From NCBI RefSeq assembly GCF_963259705.1, contig NC_081842.1, positions 90,510,433 through 90,574,432 of the forward strand: 64,000 bases of DNA, given 5' to 3'. How positions within the stretch are numbered: the first letter of the stretch is position 1; every line of letters starts with the position of its first letter. This document shows positions 12,904 to 21,475 of this stretch, piece by piece. Source of the DNA: Myotis daubentonii (Eukaryota; Chordata; Mammalia; Chiroptera; Vespertilionidae). A program made the position numbers and the translations under genes. The notes below the pieces were generated by a model, which saw only the letters and a list, made by a program, of their open reading frames with translations, made no database searches and had not been told where the DNA came from.

Positions 12904-12934
12904 GTGTTTTATCACCTTATTTGTGATAAAACAC
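12904..12934. repeat. Perfect 12-bp hairpin at Helitron left edge
   Basis: GTGTTTTATCAC and GTGATAAAACAC form a perfect inverted repeat around the 7-base loop CTTATTT. It sits exactly where GC-rich Helitron sequence begins. Confidence 0.9.
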
Positions 12935-13163
12935 CCCACACCCCAATTGGGGGTGTGGCTGGCCTGCAAACCCCCAGTGGCTCCAAGCCCAGGCCAACCC
13001 CACCCCGGTGGGGACCCCCACCCTGATCAGGGGTGGGGCCAGCCTTCAAACCCTGCAGCCCTTCGCCCCACCGACCCCTCCCACATCGGGGACTCCCACA
13101 CCCCAATCCAGGGCCCCCTTTAGGGCAGGCCAGCCAGCCCCCAGCCATGCACCAGGCCTCTAT
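12929..13163 (+). mobile_element. Helitron 3' half (5' end missing)
   Basis: This GC-rich block ends CATGCACCAGGCCTCTA, the Helitron 3' terminus, with no TC...ATATGCAAATT start. Its body (GGGGACCCCCACCCTGATC and related) matches the 3' half of the Helitron at 19408-20100. The next Helitron starts on the following base, so the two are fused. Confidence 0.85.
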
Positions 13164-13524
13164 TCTATATAATAAAAGGGTAATATGCAAATTTCCTCTA
13201 ATGGCAGAACGACTAGAATGACCACCGGACCAGACACTATGAGGTGCACTGACCACTTTTTGGTCCCTTTTCCCAGCCAGCAGGCTCCAATCACCTGATG
13301 GCCACCTGCGGTGGGGGCAGGGCTGGCACGCGGGCAGGAACAGCTGACCTCTCGGTCCCTTTCCCCGGCTGTCAAGTACCAATCACCTGATGGCGAATGG
13401 GGAACCAAGGGTGGGTGGTGGCAGGGGGCAGGGACGGATGCAGGCAGCTGGGGAAGATGGCCCTGATTGCATGCCAGGCCTAGGGACTGTACTCTCACAT
13501 GAATTTCGGGCACCAGGCCTCTAG
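13164..13524 (+). mobile_element. HeliBat-type Helitron, middle of a three-copy array
   Basis: It starts TCTATATAATAAAAGGGTAA TATGCAAATTTCC and ends CATGAATTTCGGGCACCAGG followed by CCTCTAG. It is 361 bp and non-autonomous. Open frames across it on either strand are GC-rich chance frames. Confidence 0.94.
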
Positions 13525-13679
13525 TCGATAATAATAAAAGCTTAATATGCTAATTAGACCAGATAGCTGAACAACCTTCCGGATGACCTTCTGGATGAAG
13601 CCAGGGCTGTAAGGGCCAAGGCAAGGCGGGGCTGCAAGGGCCAAGCCCCTTGCACGAATTTCTTGCATCAGGCCTCTAG
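13525..13679 (+). mobile_element. Short HeliBat-type Helitron, last of the array
   Basis: It starts TCGATAATAATAAAAGCTTA and ATATGCTAATTAGACC, and ends TTGCACGAATTTCTTGCATC then AGGCCTCTAG. At 155 bp it is essentially the two termini joined. Confidence 0.93.
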
Positions 13680-14276
13680 TTTATAATATTTGAGGAAAGT
13701 ACAGATAAACCTAATAAAATCAAAAGTAGTTAGTTTACCGAATTTTCATTCACATTATTGAATGAGAGAAAGTTATGAAACACAAACTTTTAAAAAAATC
13801 TGTAAGCTAAAAATATTTTCTTTACTTCTCAGCTTTTGTTAGCAAACATATTCTTATGATATTTTAAACATAATATTGAAACACTTTTTACTAATTTATA
13901 AATAAATTAATTCCATTGAAAATATAATTGCATCTGAAAGCTCTAATTTAATAGGTAATACACAAATAAGGGAGTATAATATAGTAACTTAAAAGGGGGT
14001 AGAGTCTAACATTTTTAAGAAATGTTTATGTACTGACTGAATTTTCCATTTCTTCAATTATGAACTACAACATTAATCATGCAGGTGAGCTGGGTGACTT
14101 TCCTTAGTCCCCAGTTGTTTAAGATAAGAAGGAAAATAGGCATTAGACTGACATTCAATGTCAGTGCTACTATTTTTTTCTATATAAAATAGATAGTATG
14201 TGTTGACTAATGTACAAAACACATTTCTTTCCATGCATATTGGTGTCATTTGAAAAACATCTTTTCACTATTGGTT

Positions 14277-14281
<5 letters not shown>

Positions 14282-14317
<36 letters not shown>
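14282..14317. repeat. (TG)n microsatellite
   Basis: An uninterrupted run of about 18 TG dinucleotides. Confidence 0.97.
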
Positions 14318-14318
<1 letters not shown>

Positions 14319-14699
14319 CTTTGAAGTTTGTTCACTTGTGCATTTATTTCAGGGAGACTAATTATTTTAGCATTTTTAATGTCCATAATGTAAAGTTCTC
14401 AAAAAATCAAAGGGAACATATAAATAAGTGAATTTACTTGAAAAATATAAAATTGATTTCGTTTTATTTAATAGGCTGGCTAAAATGCAATAGGCAACAT
14501 TTCAAGATACACATGAACAAATATAAAAGAATGTTGTTAAACACTCCATTTAAAATAAAACACTTTTCTCTTAGTCATATATATGTCAGACTAAGGAAGA
14601 TGAACACTTTTCTAATTAAATACCAACACTGGTTATTTTGTGGGGAAATGCATTAAGTTTATTGTTAGTGATTTTCAATGCAATACCTTTAACTTCTGT

Positions 14700-14766
14700 A
14701 ACTTTAGGACCTGGCATAGTCCCATATATATAGCAGGTGCTCAATGACTATTTGTTAAAGAAGGAC
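14700..14766 (+). repeat. MIR/L2-type 3' end fragment
   Basis: ACCTGGCATAGTCCCATATA followed by TAGCAGGTGCTCAATGACTA and TTTGTTAAAGAA matches the conserved 3' end of MIR/L2 repeats ('ggcacatagtaggtgctcaa' type). Confidence 0.75.
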
Positions 14767-16393
14767 ACCATAACTGATTAATGGCTATAAGTAGGTCTTT
14801 AAAATAAAAATTCAAATCAACATGTTTCCCTCCTTTTCTATCAAGTTGATTTGATTGTACAATTGGAACTTAATATTATTTAGATTTTGTTAGTATGGAT
14901 TAATTATATTTAATTTGAATCACTGTTTGTAAAAATCTTCAAAAATTATAAAGCAAAGTAGAATTTTAGATAGCTTTCATTTTATAATCATACAGTATTA
15001 TTTACCTTTTCCTTCATCTTTGTTATTTTCTTCCCACTTTTATGTAAATTGCTATTAGAAATATCTTAAACACTTCTCACTTGTACATTCAACTCAAATA
15101 CAATTTATTTAGTAACCATTAAATAAACTTAGGTATTTTTGACAAGTTCTTATTGCTACTATCATCAAACTTTGCTCTCAATCCTTTAGCTATGAATCTT
15201 GTACATTGTATAGTATAGTTGGCATCACTATTAAAAATTAGCAATTATCAAATACAATTTTTTGGAACAAGAGAAAAAAATACTATGATAACTGCAAAGT
15301 GAAAGCTGGCAACTCATTTTAAATATTGAGAATGAGTAAAAATTTCAAGAAAACCAGATAGTGTAATTGAACAAACTTTACAAGTGAATGAAAATAATTC
15401 AAAGCCTACCCTTGATACAGCTTTAATTACATATATATTAATGTAACATCCTCATGATTTCAAGTTAAATTGTCAAGTTTAATACATGTTAGTATAGCCA
15501 ACATGACAAAAAACATGTATAAAAAATAAAAAAAACAGACTTAAGACAAATTTTCTCTGAATGCTGTTTATGCAGAAATAAAGTTTAATGTGTTTTTTGT
15601 AATGCACTCAACTCTTTATTTCTTTATCATTTGCTAACCACTTAATGACTGCTCAGGAATGCTTTTTTATATTTCTGAACCATATGTAATAATTTTTTTT
15701 GTCCTTAAGGATTTTTTCAATTTCTTTAAGGTTGCTATCCTTTAGGCAAAAAATGCTTATTAATAAACTGATACCAGGAATTACTCCTGGAGCCAATATC
15801 AAATACTACCATCCTGGAAACTCTACATCTGCTTTAGAACATCATACTAGAATAAGCAGATCCACTCAGCAAATTATTTTAGGGTAATAGGTTGAATATT
15901 TGCTTAAAAGTTCTAGATTTTTTTTATGGTTTATAATGACCATAGATTATATCAAGTTTAGAACAAATTCAACACTAGGCATTTTAATCTGGTTACAGAA
16001 AAATAACAGTTCTTTAACATTAAACTAGAACCTCAAAAAAGCAAAAGTTATCTCTGCATCCTTAAACATGTTATTTCTTTGTCTGCATTGAAAAGGCAAG
16101 GCAAAAAAAACATTGCCCCATGTTCAGATTTTAAATTTGCTGAATGCTGTAGAACTCCATAGGTTTTTAACCTATATTCTGGAATATTTTCATAATGGTC
16201 ATAAGTGACACTAAAAATTAAAATATAACATTTGTCTTATATTCTATTCCAATCATCCTAATTGATTGTAAGTTAGGTGATTTACTTACTTATTATTAAG
16301 TAAAATTGGATCTTAAGTTTTCTACCCCTTAAAAAATCCCTTAAAGCTCCATTAAATGTGTTTTCCAGGCCATAACAAAGAAGGATACTGTAC

Positions 16394-16513
16394 CTCTTAT
16401 GCTCTTGGTTGTTGCAGATGTGGTTGGGCTGGTTGTTATGGCTACAGTGGTTGTGACTGTTGCAGTGGTAAGGGAGGGGATGATAGTAGTGGGAAGCAAA
16501 GTGTTGGGAACAT
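16394..16513 (-). CDS. CADM2: CADM2 alternative exon, Thr/Pro-rich extracellular stalk
   Basis: This 120-nt exon encodes the juxtamembrane stalk segment of the long CADM2 isoform. It lies 23.8 kb downstream of the Ig exon in transcript direction. The acceptor is a T-rich tract ending CCACTCACCAG, and the donor is AAGAG|GTACAG. The exon opens with AT, which completes Asp with the G left by the Ig exon, followed by 39 codons starting VPNTLLPTTIIPSLTTATV and ending SPTTSATTKSIR, then a final G. It is therefore phase 1 at both ends and can be skipped or included without a frame change, as expected for a cassette exon. The many Thr and Ser residues suggest mucin-type O-glycosylation. The opposite strand is open across it (16399-16743), but that is a shadow. 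I know the stalk sequence from CADM2 isoforms; the Lys near the end may be a lineage substitution. Tissue-specific inclusion is inference. Confidence 0.93.
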
Positions 16514-18059
16514 CTGGTGAGTGGAAAAAAACAAAATATAAAACAAAATCATATCATGCAAACAAAAGACAAACTCAAATGATTCAAATTACAAAAATAC
16601 ATACATCTTATTTGGGTTTAACATTAACAAGCTTTAACAAGATTATCAGGTACAAAGCTGGCTGTACCTCACAGTTCTTGCCATTTTTTGTTCACTTTCA
16701 TTTCATGCTCCTACACGAAGTAAAAACTCGGAGCGATGTTTGAGAATAAACGGATTGTTCACAATATTTAGAGTGAAATTTAAAGTGACAAGAATTCATT
16801 TGTTCACTGAGTCATTTAAAAAGTTGGACATGCAATAGCAAAATACAGATAGGTAAAACAAAAAATGACATGCTTTGTCGAAGACGTAAACAAAGAAACA
16901 ACACGACAGAACTCAACACAAATAACGTCACCATATAAGGTTAAAGAAATGTTATGGATGGGTGAGTATATGCATGTTAAAGGCTTTTTTATTTTTTTTC
17001 ATTTAAGAAAACTTAATGATAGGAAATAAATAGGATGAGAGCAATCTTTAGAAACAAAAATAAGCCAATTGTTATTATATTACTTTATTTTTCCTTTTCT
17101 CACAAATGATGTTAATGCACATTTGGAGTCTTGCAATTCTTACCCTGATTAGGTGGTAACGCCTTCTAAAATTTTGCAGTACCTAGAAGTCTTTAACAAG
17201 TATTGAGTCAACTAGCATGAAACCCAATATTCTGAAAGGTTTATGATTTATTTTATTTGGCATACCTAGGAGAAGTTATTGAACATATACTTGAACGTAA
17301 CATTCAACCCTTAATCTGTAATTAGTAAAAGTTGCCAAGGTTAACAATAGATCCAAATATAGGGAACATACTAAACAGAATAAATACCTCAGAGTTTAAC
17401 ACCAAAATTGTACTTTCTGTCACTCAAAATGAGATGAAAATTTGAAGAGCAGCATAGAGTATAGTAAAACAATATAGCCAGTGTCAAACTGTGGGGACCG
17501 CAATAAGATCTTCAGAGAGTCAAATCTCGTCTCAAGTGGATAGGCATATCATTTACACAGTAAGGGAATTAGAAACAGTTCACAAATTACCTATAATTAC
17601 AGTGCCAGGATTTGATTTTACATGTTTTCCACACAGCCCCGCTGTATGCAGAGCATTTGACAGATTATTTTGCTACTAAAAGGCTTCCTGTCAGTCTTTC
17701 AATTAAAGTCTTTGAGTCACACCAAAATTTCTCTATTTCTTTGCTTCTGATACATAGTCCTACTGGATACTCAGACTTTAACCTGATGAATTATCTACTC
17801 TGAAGACGCAGCGAAGCACACGAAATCACTCTCTTATCTTCCTGGTCAGTCAAATTTAAGATAATAACCTTCTGAAAACTCAGTGTTATTACATTAATCA
17901 CAAGGGAAAATGAGTATTTCCTGGAGTGTGATTATCATGGTCATTAAGTAGAACTGACTTTCATCATAAATGAATAAATACTATGTTTATGAGCATGATC
18001 ACTTCTTGTTTACTAATTTTTACAGTACCATCTTATTTTATTTTTTAGCAAAGATTTTT
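16514..18059. other. CADM2 intron between stalk and Ig exons, proximal part
   Basis: No transposon recognised. This intron continues to 40347. Confidence 0.5.
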
Positions 18060-18074
18060 CTTCCTCATAGGAGG

Positions 18075-18113
18075 ACATGTCTTTTATTGATGAGAGAGAG
18101 AGAGAGAAAGAGC

Positions 18114-18194
<81 letters not shown>

Positions 18195-18310
18195 ATGTGA
18201 GAAACATCAATTGGTTGTCTCCTGCACCCGCCAGACCAGGGATTGAACCTACAACCTTTTGATGTAAGGGAGGAAGACTGTTCCAACCAATTGAGCAACC
18301 CAGCCAGGAC
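18075..18310 (-). mobile_element. Ves SINE with expanded (GA)n tail
   Basis: On the minus strand the head reads GTCCTGGCTGGGTTGCTCAA. The body with GGTTCAATCCCTGGTCTGGC follows, then AGGAGACAACCAATTGATGT. The TC-rich region normally found near the SINE tail has expanded to about 100 bp of GA (18091-18191). Confidence 0.92.
18091..18191. repeat. (GA)n microsatellite within Ves SINE
   Basis: About 100 bp of AG/GA dinucleotides with a few interruptions (AAAGAGCG, GGGAG, ACAG). Confidence 0.96.
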
Positions 18311-18530
18311 AATAGCTTTTTTTTTCATTGTTAGCTTTCCTAAATAGTTTATAAAGGCTAAAGGTAAATGATATATGTTTTGTAAATTAAAAAAAGAACA
18401 TGAATTTAATCTTCATATATTGTCCAAAATAAAAAATATATTCTTCATCTACTTATTTTTTAGTATCTTAAAATATATGTATTTAATTAATGCAAAGGGA
18501 AATATTTCCCAGGGCTATCAAATGTAAGAA

Positions 18531-18865
18531 TCCTATATAATAACAGCATAATATGCAAATTGACTGAACAGCCGAACAGTGGAACGACCATCCAGAAAAC
18601 CATCCGGGAGCATGCTATGACACCAACTGGTGCCAGGCCAGCCAAGGAAGGTGCGATGCAATTGGTCAGGGGCCCGGCCATCGCCCCATGATCACCCCCC
18701 AGAGGGAGGCCCAGGCCACTGACCAGTGGACTGCAGCAGGTGGGCGGGACCTCTCTCTGCGAGGGGAGCTGGGTCCTGGGTGCCGGCAGCCAAAGGGAAG
18801 CCAGTGCTGGCAGCTGGGAAAAGGAAGGCCTTCTCTTGCACAAAGTCCATGCATCAGGCCTCTAG
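18531..18865 (+). mobile_element. HeliBat-type Helitron
   Basis: It starts TCCTATATAATAACAGCATA and ATATGCAAATTGACTG, and ends TTGCACAAAGTCCATGCATC then AGGCCTCTAG. It is 335 bp with a GC-rich middle and no helicase coding. Confidence 0.94.
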
Positions 18866-19407
18866 TATACAATAATATTAGTTCTTTAAAACTTCATGTA
18901 AATAACCTTATTATAAATTATCAAATATTAGGATTTTGCTATCAGACAATGAGTTAAAATGATTCCACTGGATCTGAAAAGCAGCCTTTCAAAATTACTT
19001 TAACAAAGAATTGAAATACAAATAACGGGTTTTGCATTGTTTTGTTTTGTTTTTAGTTTAGCCAAAACAAAAACAAAAATCAACAGCATGTGATTTGGTG
19101 TTTTTGTCCTTATTCCATATCAACTAAAATAGGTAATAATAAATCCTGATTTGTTTTGGATAGAGTCTATACTACCAAGTATTATAAGCATTCTTGTATA
19201 AGTCACAAAATATCCTTATTTTCTAAAATTGTGAAAATGCATGGAATATATGCATTTTTCTAGGCTAATTTTCAAAGAACTTAAAAACAATAGGTTGTGG
19301 TTTTAAAGTGTCCAAATAAATGAGATATCACTACAAATTATTATTGACTCATAGTGTGGCTCCTGCTTGTCTGTTCATCATCCTCTCTAATACTCCCCTC
19401 GACTTCA
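18866..19407. other. CADM2 intron, no feature seen
   Basis: AT-rich intronic spacer between two Helitrons. Confidence 0.5.
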
Positions 19408-20100
19408 TCCTATCTAATAAAAGAGAAACATGGTAATTGGCATACGACCACTACCCTTCCCATTGGTTAATCAGCGAGATATGCAAATTAACTGGCAGCC
19501 AAGATGGCGGCCGGCAGCCAGGCAGCTTGAAACTAACATGAGGCTTGCTTGCTTCAGTGACGGAGGACTCCAACGTTCCCCGCCTGCCGCTGCAGGCCTC
19601 TGAGACTGCAGTTTGAAACAGTGTAACAAATATACTACACTTGATCTTAGCCAAAAGGCCGAGAAGCGATGATTGTAACAAATATAGACGCTAAACAAAA
19701 CCCCAGAAACCAGCTTTCAGACAGCTGGGATCTCAGAGCTGGAGTTGATACAGAGTTTCGATTATAGAACCGAAACAAAACAGATACCTGCTTTCAGGAG
19801 CGGAGGCCTAAGAGCTGGAGCCTCAGAGCTAAAGCTGGCCCAGAATAAAAGAAAACAAAAGAAAAAAAGGAGCAGTTGGGAGCTTCAGTCACCCACCAGC
19901 CTGCAAACAGCCCTCAGCCCCTCAACCAGACTGGCCAGGCACCCCAGTGGGGACCCCCACCCTGAAGGGTGTGTGACCAGCTGCAAACAGCCATCATCCC
20001 TTCATCCAGGATGGCCAGGCACCCCAGTGGGGACTCCCACCCTGATCCAGGACACCCTTCAGGGCAAACCAGCCAGCCCCACCCGTGCACCAGGCCTCTA
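19408..20100 (+). mobile_element. Helitron carrying a U2 snRNA fragment
   Basis: The element starts TCCTATCTAATAAAAGAGAA, followed by a second-type head shared with 47554 (GGTAATTGGC(A/G)TACGAC and GATATGCAAATTAACTG). It then reads CCAAGATGGCGGCCGGC and an unidentified body, and ends CCGTGCACCAGGCCTCTA directly against the next Helitron. The 3' third matches 12929-13163. A 39-nt U2 fragment sits at 19632-19670. The body between about 19500 and 19870 could be captured host DNA; I could not name a donor gene. Confidence 0.9.
19632..19670 (-). pseudogene. U2 snRNA 5' fragment, retrotransposed
   Basis: On the minus strand the 39 bases begin ATCGCTTCTCGGCCTTTTGG and end CAAGTGTAGTAT. This is the exact 5' end of U2 snRNA, including the branch-point-pairing GTAGTA. 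A 13-bp direct repeat, TGTAACAAATATA, lies at 19622-19634 and 19674-19686, which is a target-site duplication. The fragment has no poly(A), so LINE-mediated insertion of a truncated U2 by micro-priming is the likely origin. It cannot be a functional snRNA gene: it lacks the rest of U2 and any snRNA promoter. Confidence 0.93.
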
Positions 20101-20173
20101 TCCTATATAGTAAAAGGGTAATATGCCTCCCAGCACTGGGATCAGCGGAGCTGAGAGGCCTCCCGGCACCGGG

Positions 20174-20905
20174 ATCAGTGTGACAGGGGGCAGCGCCCAA
20201 ACCCCCTGATCGCCCTGTGGCTCTGTGTGTGACAGGGGGCGGGGCCACAACCTCCCTATCCGCCCTGCTCTGTTTGTGACAGGGGAAGGCGCCCCAACCT
20301 CCTGATCAGCCCTGCTCTGTGCCTGATATGGGGGAGCTCCCTAACCCCCTGATCACCCTGCAGCTCTGTATGTGACAGGGTGTGGCGCCCCAACCCTCCC
20401 CCCCCCCCAGTCCTTGCTCTGTGTGTGATGGGGTAGAGCCATAACCTCCCCATCGCCCTGCCCTGAGTTTGAGAGTGGCGGCGCCCCAACCCCCTGATCG
20501 GCCCTGCTCTGTGTGTGACAGGATGTGGTGTGCCAACTCCCCTATCAGCCCTGCTCTGTGAGTGACAGTGGGGAGCTCCTCAACCCCCTGATGGGCCCTG
20601 CTCTGTGCGTGACAGGGGGGTGCTCCCCAACCCCCTGATGGGCCCTGCTCTGTGCGTGACAGGGGGCAGTGCCCCAACCCCCTGATGGGCCCTGCTCTAT
20701 GCATGACAGGGGGTGGCACCACATCCTCCCCCATCGACTCTGCCTTGAGTGTGACAGGGGGCGGTGCCCCAACCCCCCAATCGGCCCTACCCTGAGCGTG
20801 ACTGAGGGTGGCATCACAACCTCCCAATCTGCCCTGCTCTGTGCATGACAGGGGGTGGCACCCCAACTCCCCAATCGGCCCTGCTCTGAGCCTGACCAGG
20901 GGCTG
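20174..20905. repeat. ~47-bp minisatellite, about 15 units
   Basis: Units follow the pattern TGTGACAGGGGGCGGTGCCC, CAACCCCCTGATCGGCCC, TGCTCTG, with lengths of about 43-53 bp. Some adjacent units (near 20560, 20607 and 20654) are nearly identical, which suggests recent expansion. Long open frames on the minus strand (20306-20908 and 20545-21039) are an effect of the GC-rich repeat and show no protein signal. Confidence 0.92.
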
Positions 20906-21017
20906 CATCTAGGGATTGGGCCTGCCCTCTGCCACCTGGGAGCAGGCCTAAGCCAGCAGGTCGTTATCTCCTGAGGGTTCCCAGACTGCGAGAGGGCACA
21001 GGCCGGGCTGAGGGACA

Positions 21018-21031
21018 CCCCCCCCCCCCCC
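21018..21031. repeat. Poly-C run in Helitron 3' region
   Basis: An uninterrupted run of about 14 C just before the terminal hairpin. A C-rich spot at the same place occurs in the Helitron at 47554. Confidence 0.9.
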
Positions 21032-21234
21032 GAGTGCACAAATTTTTGTGCACCGAGCCTCTAGTATATACATAAAAACTAATAGGCTGAAAGTAATTTG
21101 GTACAAAGCGCCTTGGCCGATATGACCACTGGATCAAGACAATAACCTGTATAAAAAATATTTCCCAGTAACTGTTACATCTTTTGAATCACCATTACTT
21201 CATTTCATCCTATGTGATCTAAAACACTTTAGAT

Positions 21235-21467
21235 CAGTGATGGCGAACCTATGACACGCGTCAGAGGTGACAAGCGAACTCATTTTTTTGGTTGATTTTT
21301 CTTTGTTAAATGGCACTTAAATATATAAAATAAATATCAAAAATATAAGTCTTTGTTTTACTATGGCTGCAAATATTAAAAAATTTCTATATGTGACACG
21401 GCACCAGAGTTAAGTTAGGGTTTTTCAAAATGCTTACACGCTGAGCTCAAAAGGTTCACCATCACTG
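21235..21467. mobile_element. hAT-family MITE with perfect 8-bp duplication
   Basis: The left end CAGTGATGGCGAACCTATGA and right end GGTTCACCATCACTG are inverted repeats. The perfect duplication CTTTAGAT flanks it at 21227-21234 and 21468-21475, as hAT elements make. At 233 bp it has no coding capacity. Confidence 0.95.
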
Positions 21468-21475
21468 CTTTAGAT

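Larger units (their letters stand above)
13680..16393. other. CADM2 intron downstream of the stalk exon
   Basis: AT-rich unique sequence with a GT microsatellite and a MIR fragment, listed separately. The transmembrane exon of CADM2 was looked for here by its expected sequence and not seen. Confidence 0.5.
20101..21064 (+). mobile_element. Helitron with internal minisatellite
   Basis: It starts TCCTATATAGTAAAAGGGTA ATATGCC on the base after the previous Helitron's end. It closes with the hairpin GTGCACAAATTTTTGTGCAC and CGAGCCTCTAG. Most of its 964 bp is a 47-bp tandem array (listed separately). The last 150 bp (TGAGGGTTCCCAGACTGCGA, GGGCTGAGGGACACCC) is a 3' region shared with the Helitrons at 26643 and 47554. 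Confidence 0.93.

Noticed and set aside
12912..13513. Open frames of 104-156 codons on both strands
   Set aside because: They lie entirely within three fused non-autonomous Helitrons of high GC content and cross element borders.
1..16393. CADM2 transmembrane exon
   Set aside because: I looked on the minus strand for the expected membrane segment and cytoplasmic start and did not see it; it probably lies beyond the window.
16399..16743. Plus-strand 114-codon frame with Val-rich start
   Set aside because: It is the antisense shadow of the CADM2 stalk exon; the Val-rich part is the complement of Thr/Pro codons.
18091..18191. CRISPR-like array
   Set aside because: It is a simple GA dinucleotide tract without spacers; no prokaryotic signal exists anywhere in the window.
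19632..19670. Functional U2 snRNA gene
   Set aside because: Only the first 39 bases are present, with a target-site duplication and no snRNA promoter or 3' box.
20306..21039. Two overlapping minus-strand open frames of 164-200 codons
   Set aside because: They translate a 47-bp minisatellite in a Helitron; repeated GC-rich units keep frames open by chance and the product resembles no protein.
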